A DNA stretch of 64,000 nucleotides, taken from positions 124,001 to 188,000 of the forward strand of contig NZ_JAIWKS010000003.1 of assembly GCF_021271205.1 (NCBI RefSeq), written 5' to 3'. Shown here in pieces: positions 16,866 through 25,775 of the stretch. Numbering within the stretch: position 1 is the first letter of the stretch; each line of letters begins with the position of its first letter. Below the pieces are notes generated by a model. That model ran no database searches, had not been told where the DNA came from, and worked only from the letters and a program-made list of their open reading frames with translations. The position numbers were made by a program, and so were the translations under genes. The stretch comes from Pseudomonas uvaldensis (GTDB lineage Bacteria; Pseudomonadota; Gammaproteobacteria; Pseudomonadales; Pseudomonadaceae).

Positions 16866-17195
16866 AGGCGGACTCCTTTTCTTTCAGTCGGCGCACGCCT
16901 CCTCTGGCGGCAAGCCCCATGGTTTGCCGAGGAAAACGTTCGCGAGAAGCAGCTCTTTTTACCGTCGGTAAACGACGGTTCATTCGAGCCATGAGCGCAG
17001 CCCCGTCAGGCTAAGTGGCTGATTTTCAAGACCCTGACGAATGGCTGTAACAGGGAGGTGGACGTCCGCACGCGGCAAAAGGTTCCCCTGTCGGGAAGGA
17101 ACGGGTCACCTTCGATGTGCTCAACGGTTCGGTTCCTGGTACAAGTTGAGCTATAATCGCCGCCCTTTTTTGAATCACCTGCCAGGCGATTTCCC
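16866..17195. other. Divergent opuC/prfC control region
   Basis: This 330-base gap between divergent operons holds two small hairpins (CGGCAA...TTGCCG near 16910-16930 and ACCGTCG-GTAAA-CGACGGT near 16969-16987) and the prfC -10 element at 17152. Nothing else coding or repeated was seen. Confidence 0.5.
17152..17157 (+). promoter_or_regulatory. prfC -10 element
   Basis: A perfect TATAAT 39 bases upstream of the prfC ATG. No good -35 box sits 16-18 bases upstream. Confidence 0.5.
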
Positions 17196-18779
17196 ATGAC
17201 CAAACAGGCCGCCGAAGTCGCGAAACGCCGCACTTTCGCCATTATTTCCCACCCCGACGCGGGTAAGACCACCATCACCGAAAAGCTCTTGCTGATGGGC
17301 AAGGCGATTGCGGTGGCCGGCACGGTGAAATCCCGCAAGTCCGACCGCCATGCCACCTCCGACTGGATGGAGATGGAAAAGCAGCGGGGCATTTCCATTA
17401 CCACGTCGGTCATGCAGTTCCCGTATCGCGAGCACATGATCAACCTGCTCGATACTCCGGGCCACGAAGACTTCTCCGAAGATACCTACCGCACACTGAC
17501 CGCGGTGGACTCGGCGCTGATGGTCCTCGACGGTGGTAAGGGGGTCGAGCCACGGACCATCGCCCTGATGGACGTCTGCCGTCTGCGGGATACGCCGATC
17601 GTCAGCTTCATCAACAAGCTCGACCGCGACATCCGCGACCCCATCGAGCTGCTCGACGAAATCGAGGCCGTCCTGAAGATCAAGGCCGCGCCGATCACGT
17701 GGCCGATTGGCTGCTACCGCGACTTCAAGGGCGTGTACCACCTGGCGGGCGACTACATCATCGTCTACACCGCGGGCCACGGGCATGAGCGCACCGAAAC
17801 CAAGATCATCGAACGGCTGGACTCCGACGAGGCGCGTGCGCACCTGGGCGACGAGTACGAGCGTTTCATCGAGCAACTGGAGCTGGTGCAGGGCGCCTGC
17901 CACGAGTTCGACCAGCAGGCCTTCATCGACGGTCAGATGACCCCGGTGTTCTTCGGTACCGCACTGGGCAACTTCGGCGTGGACCATGTGCTCGACGCCG
18001 TGGTCGACTGGGCCCCGCGCCCATTGGCCCGGGTCGCCAACGAGCGCACCGTGGAGCCGGTGGAAGAGAAGTTCTCGGGCTTCATCTTCAAGATCCAGGC
18101 GAACATGGACCCCAAGCACCGCGACCGCATCGCCTTCATGCGCATCTGTTCCGGCAAATACGAGAAAGGCATGAAGATGCGCCACGTGCGTACTGGCAAG
18201 GACGTGCGCATCGGCGACGCCCTGACCTTCTTCTCCTCGGAACGCGAGCAACTGGAAGAAGCGTTCGCCGGTGACATCATCGGCCTGCACAACCACGGCA
18301 CCATCCAGATCGGCGACACCTTCACCGAAGGCGAAACCTTGGGCTTCACCGGCATCCCGCACTTTGCCCCGGAATTGTTCCGCCGCGTACGCCTGAAGGA
18401 TCCGCTCAAGTCCAAGCAACTGCGCCAGGGCTTGCAGCAACTGGCCGAAGAAGGCGCCACCCAGGTGTTCTTCCCGGAACGCAGCAACGACATCATCCTC
18501 GGCGCCGTGGGCGTGCTGCAGTTCGACGTGGTCGCCAGCCGCTTGAAAGAGGAATACAAGGTCGAGTGTTCCTACGAGCCGATCACCGTGTACTCAGCCC
18601 GCTGGGTCGATTGCAGCGACAAGAAGAAGCTCGAGGAATTTTCCAATAAGGCTGTGGAAAACCTGGCACTGGACGGCGGCGGTCACCTGACCTACCTCGC
18701 GCCGACCCGGGTCAACCTGGCGCTGATGGAAGAACGCTGGCCAGACGTGAAATTCCGCGCGACCCGCGAGCATCACTAA
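17196..18779 (+). CDS. prfC: Peptide chain release factor 3
   Basis: A 527-residue translational GTPase that recycles RF1/RF2 from the ribosome after peptide release and contributes to quality control after miscoding. The G1 loop is SHPDAGKTT at 18-26, G3 is DTPGHEDFS near 88-96 and G4 is NKLDRD near 141. The RF3-specific C-terminal domains follow and the length is standard. The Shine-Dalgarno is poor. A strong intrinsic terminator follows at 18798-18829, so it is monocistronic. Confidence 0.97.
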   Translation: MTKQAAEVAKRRTFAIISHPDAGKTTITEKLLLMGKAIAVAGTVKSRKSDRHATSDWMEMEKQRGISITTSVMQFPYREHMINLLDTPGHEDFSEDTYRTLTAVDSALMVLDGGKGVEPRTIALMDVCRLRDTPIVSFINKLDRDIRDPIELLDEIEAVLKIKAAPITWPIGCYRDFKGVYHLAGDYIIVYTAGHGHERTETKIIERLDSDEARAHLGDEYERFIEQLELVQGACHEFDQQAFIDGQMTPVFFGTALGNFGVDHVLDAVVDWAPRPLARVANERTVEPVEEKFSGFIFKIQANMDPKHRDRIAFMRICSGKYEKGMKMRHVRTGKDVRIGDALTFFSSEREQLEEAFAGDIIGLHNHGTIQIGDTFTEGETLGFTGIPHFAPELFRRVRLKDPLKSKQLRQGLQQLAEEGATQVFFPERSNDIILGAVGVLQFDVVASRLKEEYKVECSYEPITVYSARWVDCSDKKKLEEFSNKAVENLALDGGGHLTYLAPTRVNLALMEERWPDVKFRATREHH

Positions 18780-18797
18780 GCGCTGAGTAGCAAGACC

Positions 18798-18829
18798 CAA
18801 ACCCCGTTGTGAGAGCAGCGGGGTTTTTT
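18798..18829 (+). terminator. prfC terminator
   Basis: Stem AAACCCCG(T)T... / AGCGGGGTTT followed by TTTTTG, 20 bases after the prfC stop. Confidence 0.88.
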
Positions 18830-18850
18830 GTTGGTGCTAACTCACCAACG

Positions 18851-18939
18851 GTGGGAGCGGGCTTGCTCGCGAAGAGGCCTTCACATTCAGCCTCTTCATT
18901 GGCTGTCACACCGCTTTCGCGAGCAAGCCCGCTCCCACA
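18851..18939. repeat. REP pair
   Basis: GTGGGAGCGGGCTTGCTCGCG faces TCGCGAGCAAGCCCGCTCCC about 45 bases away, directly after the prfC terminator. The rest of the gap to 19111 shows no gene. Confidence 0.85.
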
Positions 18940-19111
18940 ATGGATTGCATTCCAGGCATAACTGTTCGAACTAACTTCTATTCGAAAGCGGTCTGTCGAT
19001 GAGGGGCATTCTGCCTGGGGTTCTGCGTCCTATTCTGTAAGCCAACCTGTTCGGGACTGTGTCCTGGACGCCGTCGGGTCGCGGCTTTATTCAGAAGAGA
19101 GGGAGTTGGCT

Positions 19112-19357
19112 ATGAACAGGTTTCTACGGGGCATGTTGCTGCTGAAGGTCGTGGTCATGCTGTCCCTGGGCTCTACAGCCGCATGGGCCGAATGCGATGA
19201 GCATGAAAAGCACGCCGCGGGTGGGCAGGTGATGCAGGGCGGGATGATGCTGGCGACTGATGATCAAAAAGACACCGGCGATCAGGATGGTGATGATTCG
19301 AGCGTCGATCAGCCGAATCCAGACGACGATGCTGATGAAGGCGATAGCCAGTCCTGA
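19112..19357 (+). CDS. Small secreted acidic hypothetical protein
   Basis: An 81-residue protein I do not recognise. Residues 1-26 form a clear Sec signal peptide (basic MNRFLR, hydrophobic core, cleavage after AWA). The mature part starts ECDEHEKHAAG, includes a Met/Gly-rich patch (VMQGGMM) and ends in an Asp/Glu/Ser-rich tail of about 30 residues with no predicted structure. His, Cys, Met and acidic residues would allow metal or calcium binding, but that is speculation. The ATG has GAGAGGGAG about 8 bases upstream. It stands alone between the prfC REP pair and the next hypothetical gene. Confidence 0.65.
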   Translation: MNRFLRGMLLLKVVVMLSLGSTAAWAECDEHEKHAAGGQVMQGGMMLATDDQKDTGDQDGDDSSVDQPNPDDDADEGDSQS

Positions 19358-19460
19358 GATCGTCGTGAATCGCTTGCTCCATTGATAACCGCAACGCTGT
19401 CCATGGCGCACCACCGAACCTGTAGCGAGGAAGCTATCCCTGAATGTCCGATGCGCTGAC

Positions 19461-19476
19461 CTGTCAGGTTTGACAG
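19461..19476 (+). promoter_or_regulatory. Palindrome CTGTCA-N4-TGACAG upstream of a hypothetical gene
   Basis: CTGTCAGGTTTGACAG is a perfect 6+6 inverted repeat, followed by TAG, 64 bases upstream of the ATG at 19541. Nearly the same element precedes the hypothetical genes at 39465-39806 and 40135-40503 in the same orientation relative to the gene. It may be an operator; the TTGACAG part could also serve as a -35 box. Confidence 0.5.
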
Positions 19477-19540
19477 TAGACGCTTATGTGGTCGGCTCTT
19501 ATAACTCAGGTGCAACGATTATCTGGGATCGGAGAGCAAA

Positions 19541-20002
19541 ATGAGCACCAGCGACCAATCAGAAAAAGCGTCGGGATACTTGAACGGATGGGTAGGTGGC
19601 GTCGCGTTTGATTCAACTTCGCTCACGTTGATGGCCGACGGGAGCAGTGAGGATTTTGTGATCCAGGCCGTTTGGGTAGGCGACGATGGGCGTCAGAGGG
19701 AGCTGATCTTCTATATTCCCGAACGGGACCGGGAGCCAAAGATCTATCGGTTTCCTTCGGCTGAAGGGGCCGGCGCGTACTATGAGATCGCGGGAGAGCG
19801 AACCATGGATTGGGAGGGCGGTTCCATCACCCGGGAGCGAGTGGATTTTACTTCGTTCGACCCCAGGCAATGGCAGGTGGTGATGGGGTTCAATTTCGAG
19901 GTCAGCCTCGATGGTCAGGCTGTGTGGATCAAAGGTGAGGGCGAGGTCACCGGCGCATCGCCGTGGGGCAGGAGCATGCGCCAGCGCTTTGCCTCAGCCT
20001 GA
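19541..20002 (+). CDS. Hypothetical protein, 153 residues
   Basis: I do not recognise this protein. It has no signal peptide or membrane segment, is rich in aromatic and acidic residues and alternates in a beta-strand-like way (SLTLMADGSSEDFVIQAVWV, ELIFYIPERD, QVVMGFNFEVSLDGQAVWIK), so a compact all-beta fold is likely. It has a ribosome site (GGAG) before the ATG and the shared palindrome upstream. It converges on dppF with a REP-like inverted repeat between them. Confidence 0.6.
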   Translation: MSTSDQSEKASGYLNGWVGGVAFDSTSLTLMADGSSEDFVIQAVWVGDDGRQRELIFYIPERDREPKIYRFPSAEGAGAYYEIAGERTMDWEGGSITRERVDFTSFDPRQWQVVMGFNFEVSLDGQAVWIKGEGEVTGASPWGRSMRQRFASA

Positions 20003-20005
20003 TTC

Positions 20006-20101
20006 CTGTGGCGAGGGAGCTTGCTCCCGCTTGAGTGCGTAGCGCTCACAAGAATGGGGCTGCTGCGCAGCCCAGCGGGAGCAAGCTCCCTCGCCACAGG
20101 G
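20006..20101. repeat. Inverted repeat of a second REP family
   Basis: CTGTGGCGAGGGAGCTTGCTCCCGCT at the left is mirrored by AGCGGGAGCAAGCTCCCTCGCCACAG at the right. This core (GGAGCAAGCTCCCTCGCCAC) differs from the REP type used elsewhere in the window. It lies between convergent genes and could end both transcripts. Confidence 0.85.
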
Positions 20102-20138
20102 GGCGGTGTTGTTCAACACCCCCATTAGACCAGACTCC

Positions 20139-21119
20139 TTATGCCGCGCCGTTGAGGAATTGCTCGGCGTAATGGCACGCTACCAGCCGGTTATCGAGCG
20201 GACGCAAGGCCGGCTCTTCGGTCTTGCAGCGCTCGGTAGCGTACGGGCAGCGCTTGTGGAAGGCGCAGCCGGGTGGTGGGTTGAGCGGGTTGGGCAGTTC
20301 GCCGACGATCTTGATCTTCGGCTTGTTCGGGTCCGGGTGGATGGTGGGCGTGGCCGACAGCAGCGCCTGGGTGTACGGGTGCAGCGGGCGGCTGTAGATC
20401 GACTCGTTGGGGCCCATTTCCACCGGGCGACCGAGGTACATCACCATCACATCGTCCGCGACGTGCTGCACCACCGCCAGGTTGTGGGAGATGAACACGT
20501 AGGCCGTGTTGAACTCCTGCTGCAGGTCCATGAACAGGTTCAACACCTGGGCCTGGATCGACACGTCCAGCGCCGACGTCGGTTCGTCCGCCACCAGCAC
20601 TTTGGGTTGCAGCATCATGGCGCGGGCCAGGGCGATGCGCTGGCGCTGACCGCCGGAGAACATGTGTGGGTAGCGCTGGTAATGCTCGGGGCGCAAACCC
20701 ACCTGCTTCATCATCGCCTGGACTTTTTCACGCCGCTCCGTCGCCGACAGGTTGGTGTTGATCAGCAACGGCTCGGCCAGTTGATCACCGATTTTCTGCC
20801 GTGGGTTGAGGGAGGCATAAGGGCTCTGGAACACCATCTGCACGTCTTTGCGCAGTTGCTTGCGTTCGGCCTTGTTGGCACCGGCGACTTCCTGGCCGGC
20901 AATTTTCAACGAGCCTGCGGACGGCTCCTCGATCAGTGTCAGGGCCCGGGCGAGGGTGGATTTGCCGCAACCGGATTCGCCCACCACGGCCAGGGTCTTG
21001 CCGGCTTCGAGTTCGAACGAAACGCCATTGAGGGCACGCACGGTCGCGTGGCCCTTGAACATGCCGCGGGACACTTCGTAATGACGGGTCAGGTCACGGG
21101 CGGTAAGTACGACGGCCAT
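20139..21119 (-). CDS. dppF: DppF, dipeptide ABC transporter ATPase
   Basis: The 326-residue ATPase is one of the two that power the Dpp importer. Walker A is GESGCGKST near 49, the signature is FSGGQRQR near 155, Walker B is VLVADEPTSALD near 178, and the C-terminal oligo/dipeptide extension carries the CAFHKRCPYATERC cysteine motif that in this family can bind an iron-sulfur cluster. I chose the ATG that overlaps the dppD stop by one base (TGATG), with AGGAGGT at ideal spacing; a GTG one codon earlier is too close to it. It is the last gene of the dpp region. Confidence 0.92.
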   Translation of the reverse strand: MAVVLTARDLTRHYEVSRGMFKGHATVRALNGVSFELEAGKTLAVVGESGCGKSTLARALTLIEEPSAGSLKIAGQEVAGANKAERKQLRKDVQMVFQSPYASLNPRQKIGDQLAEPLLINTNLSATERREKVQAMMKQVGLRPEHYQRYPHMFSGGQRQRIALARAMMLQPKVLVADEPTSALDVSIQAQVLNLFMDLQQEFNTAYVFISHNLAVVQHVADDVMVMYLGRPVEMGPNESIYSRPLHPYTQALLSATPTIHPDPNKPKIKIVGELPNPLNPPPGCAFHKRCPYATERCKTEEPALRPLDNRLVACHYAEQFLNGAA

Positions 21120-22087
21120 CACGCCACCTCCTGGTTCAACGGGTAGAAGCAGCGGGCGAGGCTGTTGGTTTTCGGGTCGAGGGCAGGACGCTCTTGACGA
21201 CAGTTATCCCGCACGTACGGACAGCGCGGCGACAACAGGCAGCCCTGCGGGCGGTCGTAGCGACCGGGAACGATGCCCGGCAGCGTCGCCAGGCGCTCGG
21301 CGCCCATGCTGTGCTCCGGAATGGCCGCCAGCAGTGCTTCGCTGTACGGGTGGGCCGGAATGTCGAACAGCTCGGGCACCTTGCCCACTTCCACGGCCTG
21401 GCCGGCGTACATCACGCACACGCGCTGGGCGGTCTCGGCCACCACGGCCAGGTCGTGGGTGATCAACACCAGGCCCATGTTCTGTTCTTTTTGCAGCGCC
21501 AGCAGCAGGTCCATGATCTGCGCCTGGATGGTCACGTCCAGGGCGGTGGTCGGTTCGTCGGCGATCAGCAGTTTCGGCTCGCCGGCAATTGCCATGGCAA
21601 TTGCCACGCGCTGGCTCATACCGCCGGACAGTTGGTGAGGGTAGGCGTCCATGCGGTTGGCGGCGCCGGGGATCTCGACTTTTTCCAGCAGCTCGATGGC
21701 ACGCTTGCGGGCGGCCTTGCCGGACATCTTCAGGTGCAGGCGCAGCACTTCTTCGATCTGGAAACCCACGGTGTAGCTGGGGTTGAGCGCGGTCATCGGG
21801 TCCTGGAACACCATTGCCAGGTCCTTGCCGATGATCTGCCGGCGCTGACGGGCGCTCAGCTTGAGCATGTTATGGCCGTCGAAATTCAGCGCGTCGGCGG
21901 TCACGATGCCGGGGTGCTCGATCAGGCCCATCAGCGCCATCATGGTCACGGACTTACCCGACCCCGATTCGCCGACGATAGCCAGCACTTCGCCTTTTTC
22001 CACGCTCAGGTCCAGGCCGTCGACCACCGGGACGGCGGTGGCGTCGCCGAAGCGGACGTTGAGATTCTTGATTTCTAGCAGTGACAT
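21119..22087 (-). CDS. dppD: DppD, dipeptide ABC transporter ATPase
   Basis: A 322-residue ATPase partner of DppF. Walker [10 protein letters not shown], signature LSGGMSQR and Walker [13 protein letters not shown] are in place, and the oligopeptide C-terminal extension has [14 protein letters not shown]. The start at MSLLEIKNL has GAGGAG upstream; an in-frame ATG at 22132 would overlap dppC and is not needed. It follows dppC by 10 bases and is translationally coupled to dppF. Confidence 0.92.
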   Translation of the reverse strand: MSLLEIKNLNVRFGDATAVPVVDGLDLSVEKGEVLAIVGESGSGKSVTMMALMGLIEHPGIVTADALNFDGHNMLKLSARQRRQIIGKDLAMVFQDPMTALNPSYTVGFQIEEVLRLHLKMSGKAARKRAIELLEKVEIPGAANRMDAYPHQLSGGMSQRVAIAMAIAGEPKLLIADEPTTALDVTIQAQIMDLLLALQKEQNMGLVLITHDLAVVAETAQRVCVMYAGQAVEVGKVPELFDIPAHPYSEALLAAIPEHSMGAERLATLPGIVPGRYDRPQGCLLSPRCPYVRDNCRQERPALDPKTNSLARCFYPLNQEVA

Positions 22088-22097
22088 GGGAATCTCC

Positions 22098-23009
22098 TCA
22101 GGCGGCATTCTTGAGTTTCGGGTCCAGCGCATCGCGCAGCCCGTCGCCCATCAGGTTGATTGCCAGCACGCTGAGCAAAATGGTCAAGCCAGGCAGGCTC
22201 ACGACCCACCAGGCGCGTTCGATGTAGTCGCGGGCCGAGGCCAGCATGGTGCCCCACTCTGGGGTGGGCGGCTGGACGCCGAGGCCGAGGAAGCCCAGGG
22301 CGGCGGCGTCGAGGATCGCCGAGGAAAAGCTCAGGGTTGCCTGTACGATCAGCGGCGCCATGCAGTTTGGCAGTACGGTGATGAACATCAGGCGCGGCAG
22401 GCCGGCACCGGCCAGGCGGGCGGCGGTCACGTAGTCGCGGTTCAGCTCACCCATCACCGCGGCGCGGGTCAGGCGTACATAGGACGGCAGCGAGACGATG
22501 GCGATGGCGATCACGGTGTTGATCAGACCTGGGCCGAGGATGGCGACGATCGCCACGGCCAGCAGCAGCGAGGGCAGGGCCAGCATGATATCCATCAGGC
22601 GCATGATGGTCGGGCCGAGGATGCGCGGGAAGAACCCGGCGAACAGCCCCAGCAGGATGCCAGGGATCAGCGACATCACCACCGACGACAAGCCGATCAG
22701 CAGCGACAGGCGCGAACCCTGGATCAGCCGCGACAGCAGGTCGCGACCCAGCTCGTCGGTGCCCAGCAGGAACTGCATCTGCCCACCTTCGAGCCAGGCC
22801 GGTGGGGTCAGCAGGAAGTCGCGGTACTGTTCACTCGGGTCATGGGGCGCGACCCACGGCGCAAAGATGGCGCAGAACACCACCAGGATCATGAACAGCA
22901 GCCCGGCCACGGCGCCCTTGTTACGGGAAAACGCCTGCCAGAATTCTTTATAAGGAGACGGATACAGCAGGCTTTGATCGACTGCTACCGAAGGAGTTGG
23001 AGTACTCAT
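22098..23009 (-). CDS. dppC: DppC, dipeptide ABC permease
   Basis: A 303-residue inner-membrane permease with the N-terminal OppC leader ([20 protein letters not shown], first helix) and five further spans. The EAA loop is [16 protein letters not shown] start it at MSTPTPSV, 10 bases after the dppB stop; an in-frame ATG at 23051 would extend it 14 codons into dppB. It pairs with DppB. Confidence 0.9.
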   Translation of the reverse strand: MSTPTPSVAVDQSLLYPSPYKEFWQAFSRNKGAVAGLLFMILVVFCAIFAPWVAPHDPSEQYRDFLLTPPAWLEGGQMQFLLGTDELGRDLLSRLIQGSRLSLLIGLSSVVMSLIPGILLGLFAGFFPRILGPTIMRLMDIMLALPSLLLAVAIVAILGPGLINTVIAIAIVSLPSYVRLTRAAVMGELNRDYVTAARLAGAGLPRLMFITVLPNCMAPLIVQATLSFSSAILDAAALGFLGLGVQPPTPEWGTMLASARDYIERAWWVVSLPGLTILLSVLAINLMGDGLRDALDPKLKNAA

Positions 23010-23019
23010 GGATTTGATC

Positions 23020-24030
23020 TCAGCGCTGGTGACGGATACGTGGGTTGGCAAAGCCGTAGAGGATGTCCACGACGAAGTTGACCAGAATCACCAGGCAGGC
23101 GATTAAGAGGATGCCGTTCTGCACCACGGGATAATCCCGGGCGCCGATGGCTTCGATCAGCCACTTGCCGATGCCCGGCCAGGAGAAGATCGTTTCGGTC
23201 AGGACCGCACCGGCCAGCAGCGTGCCGACTTGCAGGCCGACCACGGTCAGCACCGGGATCAACGCATTGCGCAGGCCGTGCACGAACACCACGCGGGTCG
23301 GCGACAGGCCCTTGGCCTTGGCGGTGCGGATGTAGTCTTCGCGCAATACTTCGAGCATCGAAGAACGGGTCATGCGGGCGATCACCGCCAGCGGAATGGT
23401 CCCCAGCACGATGGCCGGCAGGATCAGGTGATGCAGGGCATCGAGGAACGCGCCTGGCTCGTCGGCCAACAGCGTATCGATCAGCATGAAGCCGGTTTTC
23501 GGCTCGATGTCGTAGAGCAGGTCGATCCGCCCGGACACCGGCGTCCAGCCCAGGGACACCGAGAAGAACATGATCAGGATCAGGCCCCACCAGAAGATCG
23601 GCATCGAGTAACCCGCCAGGGAGACGCCCATTACCCCATGGTCGAACAGGGATCCTCGCTTGAGTGCCGCGATCACCCCGGCCAGCAGGCCCAGGATACC
23701 GGCGAACAACAGGGCGGCCATGGACAGTTCCAGGGTCGCGGGAAACAGGGAGCTGAACTCGGTCCAGACGCTTTCGCGGGTGCGCAGCGATTCGCCGAGA
23801 TCGCCGTGGGCCAGTTTGCCGATGTAGTCCAGATACTGGGCATACAGCGGTTTATTGAGGCCAAGGCGTTCCATTGCCTGAGCATGCATTTCGGGATCGA
23901 CCCGACGTTCGCCCATCATCACTTCCACGGGGTCGCCGGGGATCATGCGAATCAACGCGAAGGTCAGCAAGGTGATGCCGAAGAACGTGGGAATCAACAA
24001 TCCCAGTCGGCGGGCAATAAAACTAAACAT
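23020..24030 (-). CDS. dppB: DppB, dipeptide ABC permease
   Basis: The 336-residue permease starts with the typical MFSFIARRLGLLIPTFFGIT membrane segment followed by the periplasmic loop with RMIPGDPVEVMMGER, and has six spans in total. The ATPase loop is YIRTAKAKGLSPTRVVFVHG. It is the first gene of the dppBCDF machine and is separated from the binding-protein gene by a 74-base gap with a hairpin. Confidence 0.92.
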   Translation of the reverse strand: MFSFIARRLGLLIPTFFGITLLTFALIRMIPGDPVEVMMGERRVDPEMHAQAMERLGLNKPLYAQYLDYIGKLAHGDLGESLRTRESVWTEFSSLFPATLELSMAALLFAGILGLLAGVIAALKRGSLFDHGVMGVSLAGYSMPIFWWGLILIMFFSVSLGWTPVSGRIDLLYDIEPKTGFMLIDTLLADEPGAFLDALHHLILPAIVLGTIPLAVIARMTRSSMLEVLREDYIRTAKAKGLSPTRVVFVHGLRNALIPVLTVVGLQVGTLLAGAVLTETIFSWPGIGKWLIEAIGARDYPVVQNGILLIACLVILVNFVVDILYGFANPRIRHQR

Positions 24031-24063
24031 CTTCAGGTGTACCTCATCAGCCGGTTAGGCGTG

Positions 24064-24093
24064 CCCGGCAGCCCTTGGATAAGGGTTGCCGGG
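24064..24093. terminator. Intercistronic hairpin between dppA4 and dppB
   Basis: CCCGGCA-G-CCCTT / AAGGG-T-TGCCGGG with a 4-base loop. There is no T run. Such hairpins after binding-protein genes protect the upstream mRNA and lower permease expression, which fits the need for excess binding protein. Confidence 0.6.
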
Positions 24094-24104
24094 GACTTTC
24101 TTAT

Positions 24105-25700
24105 CTACTTCACCTGGGTGGTGGCGAAGTTATTGGTGGTGAGCGGGCTAATGGAATAGCCCTCTACGTTCTTGCGCATTGCCGTGAACATCCGGGTGTG
24201 GGCCATGCTGATCCACGGTTGGTCCTGGTTGAAAATCACCTGGGCCTGTTCATAGAGCCTGGTCCGCTCCTCGGGGTTCACTGTGGCGCGGGCCTGGTCG
24301 ATCAGCGCCTGGAATTTCTCGTTGCACCAGCGGGCGTAGTTTTCGCCGTTCTTGGCCGCCTCGCAACTGAGCATAGGCGTCAGGAAGTTATCCGGGTCGC
24401 CGTTATCACCCGCCCATCCGGCGGACACCATGTCGTGCTCGCCGTTTTTCGCGCGCTTGAGCATTTCACCCCATTCCATCACGCGGATGTCGACCTTGAT
24501 CCCGACTTTCGCCAGGTCGGCCTGCATCATCTGCGCGCCCAACATCGGGTTGGGGTTGGTCGGGCCGCCGCCGTTGCGAGTGAACAACGTCAGCACGGTG
24601 CCTTCCGGCACGCCGGCTTCCTTGAGCAACTGGCGGGCCTTGTCCAGGTCCCGCGGCGGGTTCTTCAGTTCGTGATTGAAGCCCAGCAGGGTCGGTGGGT
24701 ACGGGTTGACCGCCACGGTGGCGTTGCCCTTGCCGAACAGGGCATTGACGTAAGCCTCTTTGTCGAAGGCAATGTCGATGGCCTTGCGCACCCGCACATC
24801 GCTCAGGTACTTGTGCTGGGTGTTCATGGCGACGTAGGACACGGTCATGGCGTCCAGTTCGTCGACTTTCAGGTTGGCGTCTTTCTTGATGCTTGGAATG
24901 TCATCGGGCTTGGGATACAGCGCGATCTGGCATTCGTTGGCCTTGAGTTTCTGCAGGCGTACGTTGTTGTCGGTGGCGATGGCCAGTACCAGGGCATCGG
25001 CTGGCGGCTTGCCGCGGAAGTAATCCGGGTTGGCCTTGAAACGCACCTGGGCGTCCTTGTTGTAGCGCTGGAACACGAATGGCCCGGTGCCGACCGGCTT
25101 GCTGTTCAGGTCGCCGGTCTTGCCAGACTTGAGAAGCTGGTCCGCGTATTCGGCCGGGTAGATCGAGGAGAAGGCCATGGCGATGTCGGCCAGGAACGGT
25201 GCTTCGCGGCGGGTCAGGGTGAACTTGACGGTGTGCTCGTCGACTTTCTCGACGTTCTTGAGCAGCTCTTTGAAGCCCATGCTTTCAAAGTAGGGGAAGC
25301 CCACGCTCGAGAGTTTGTGCCATGGGTGGTTCGGGTCCAGCTGGCGCTGGAAACTCCAGACCACGTCGTCGGCGTTCATGTCGCGGGTCGGCTTGAAGTA
25401 TTCGGTGGTGTGGAACTTGACGCCCTTGCGCAGGTGGAAGGTGTACGTCAGGCCATCGTCACTGATGTCCCAGGATTCGGCCAGGGCCGGAATCACTTCG
25501 GTGGTGCCGGGCTTGAAGTCGGCCAGGCGGTTGAAGATGGTTTCTGCCACGGCGTCGGCGGTGACTGCAGTCGTGTACTGGACCATGTCGAAGCCTTCCG
25601 GACTGGCTTCTGTGCAAACCACCAGGGGTTTGGCCGTGGCGCCAACGGCGACACTCAGCAGCGCGGCGGTGATGGCTGCGCGTAGGGGAATCATGTTCAT
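24105..25700 (-). CDS. dppA4: Dipeptide-binding protein (DppA4-like), adjacent to dppB
   Basis: A 531-residue periplasmic solute-binding protein of the SBP_bac_5 family with signal peptide (MNMIPLRAAITAALLSVAVGATA, mature KPLVVCTEAS). Family blocks are YTFHLRKGVKFHTT, NADDVVWSF, GTGPFVFQRY and WAGDNGDPDNFLTPML. The start is the ATG with AGAGGA upstream, not a TTG two codons earlier. It differs from its three paralogs in the window at the N-terminus (EASPEGFDMVQYTTAV versus EGSPAGFD...), so peptide preference may differ. It is placed directly before dppBCDF and after the porin, as in the P. aeruginosa dppA4 position. Confidence 0.88.
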   Translation of the reverse strand: MNMIPLRAAITAALLSVAVGATAKPLVVCTEASPEGFDMVQYTTAVTADAVAETIFNRLADFKPGTTEVIPALAESWDISDDGLTYTFHLRKGVKFHTTEYFKPTRDMNADDVVWSFQRQLDPNHPWHKLSSVGFPYFESMGFKELLKNVEKVDEHTVKFTLTRREAPFLADIAMAFSSIYPAEYADQLLKSGKTGDLNSKPVGTGPFVFQRYNKDAQVRFKANPDYFRGKPPADALVLAIATDNNVRLQKLKANECQIALYPKPDDIPSIKKDANLKVDELDAMTVSYVAMNTQHKYLSDVRVRKAIDIAFDKEAYVNALFGKGNATVAVNPYPPTLLGFNHELKNPPRDLDKARQLLKEAGVPEGTVLTLFTRNGGGPTNPNPMLGAQMMQADLAKVGIKVDIRVMEWGEMLKRAKNGEHDMVSAGWAGDNGDPDNFLTPMLSCEAAKNGENYARWCNEKFQALIDQARATVNPEERTRLYEQAQVIFNQDQPWISMAHTRMFTAMRKNVEGYSISPLTTNNFATTQVK

Positions 25701-25775
25701 CGTCAATCCTCTGCAATCGGTTGAACGGTTAAAGCCGGACGGCCGACCTTGTGGGTCGACCGTCCGGCGCAGGGT

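Noticed and set aside
17175..18440. A 421-codon minus-strand frame across prfC
   Set aside because: Antisense shadow of a gene with all GTPase motifs.
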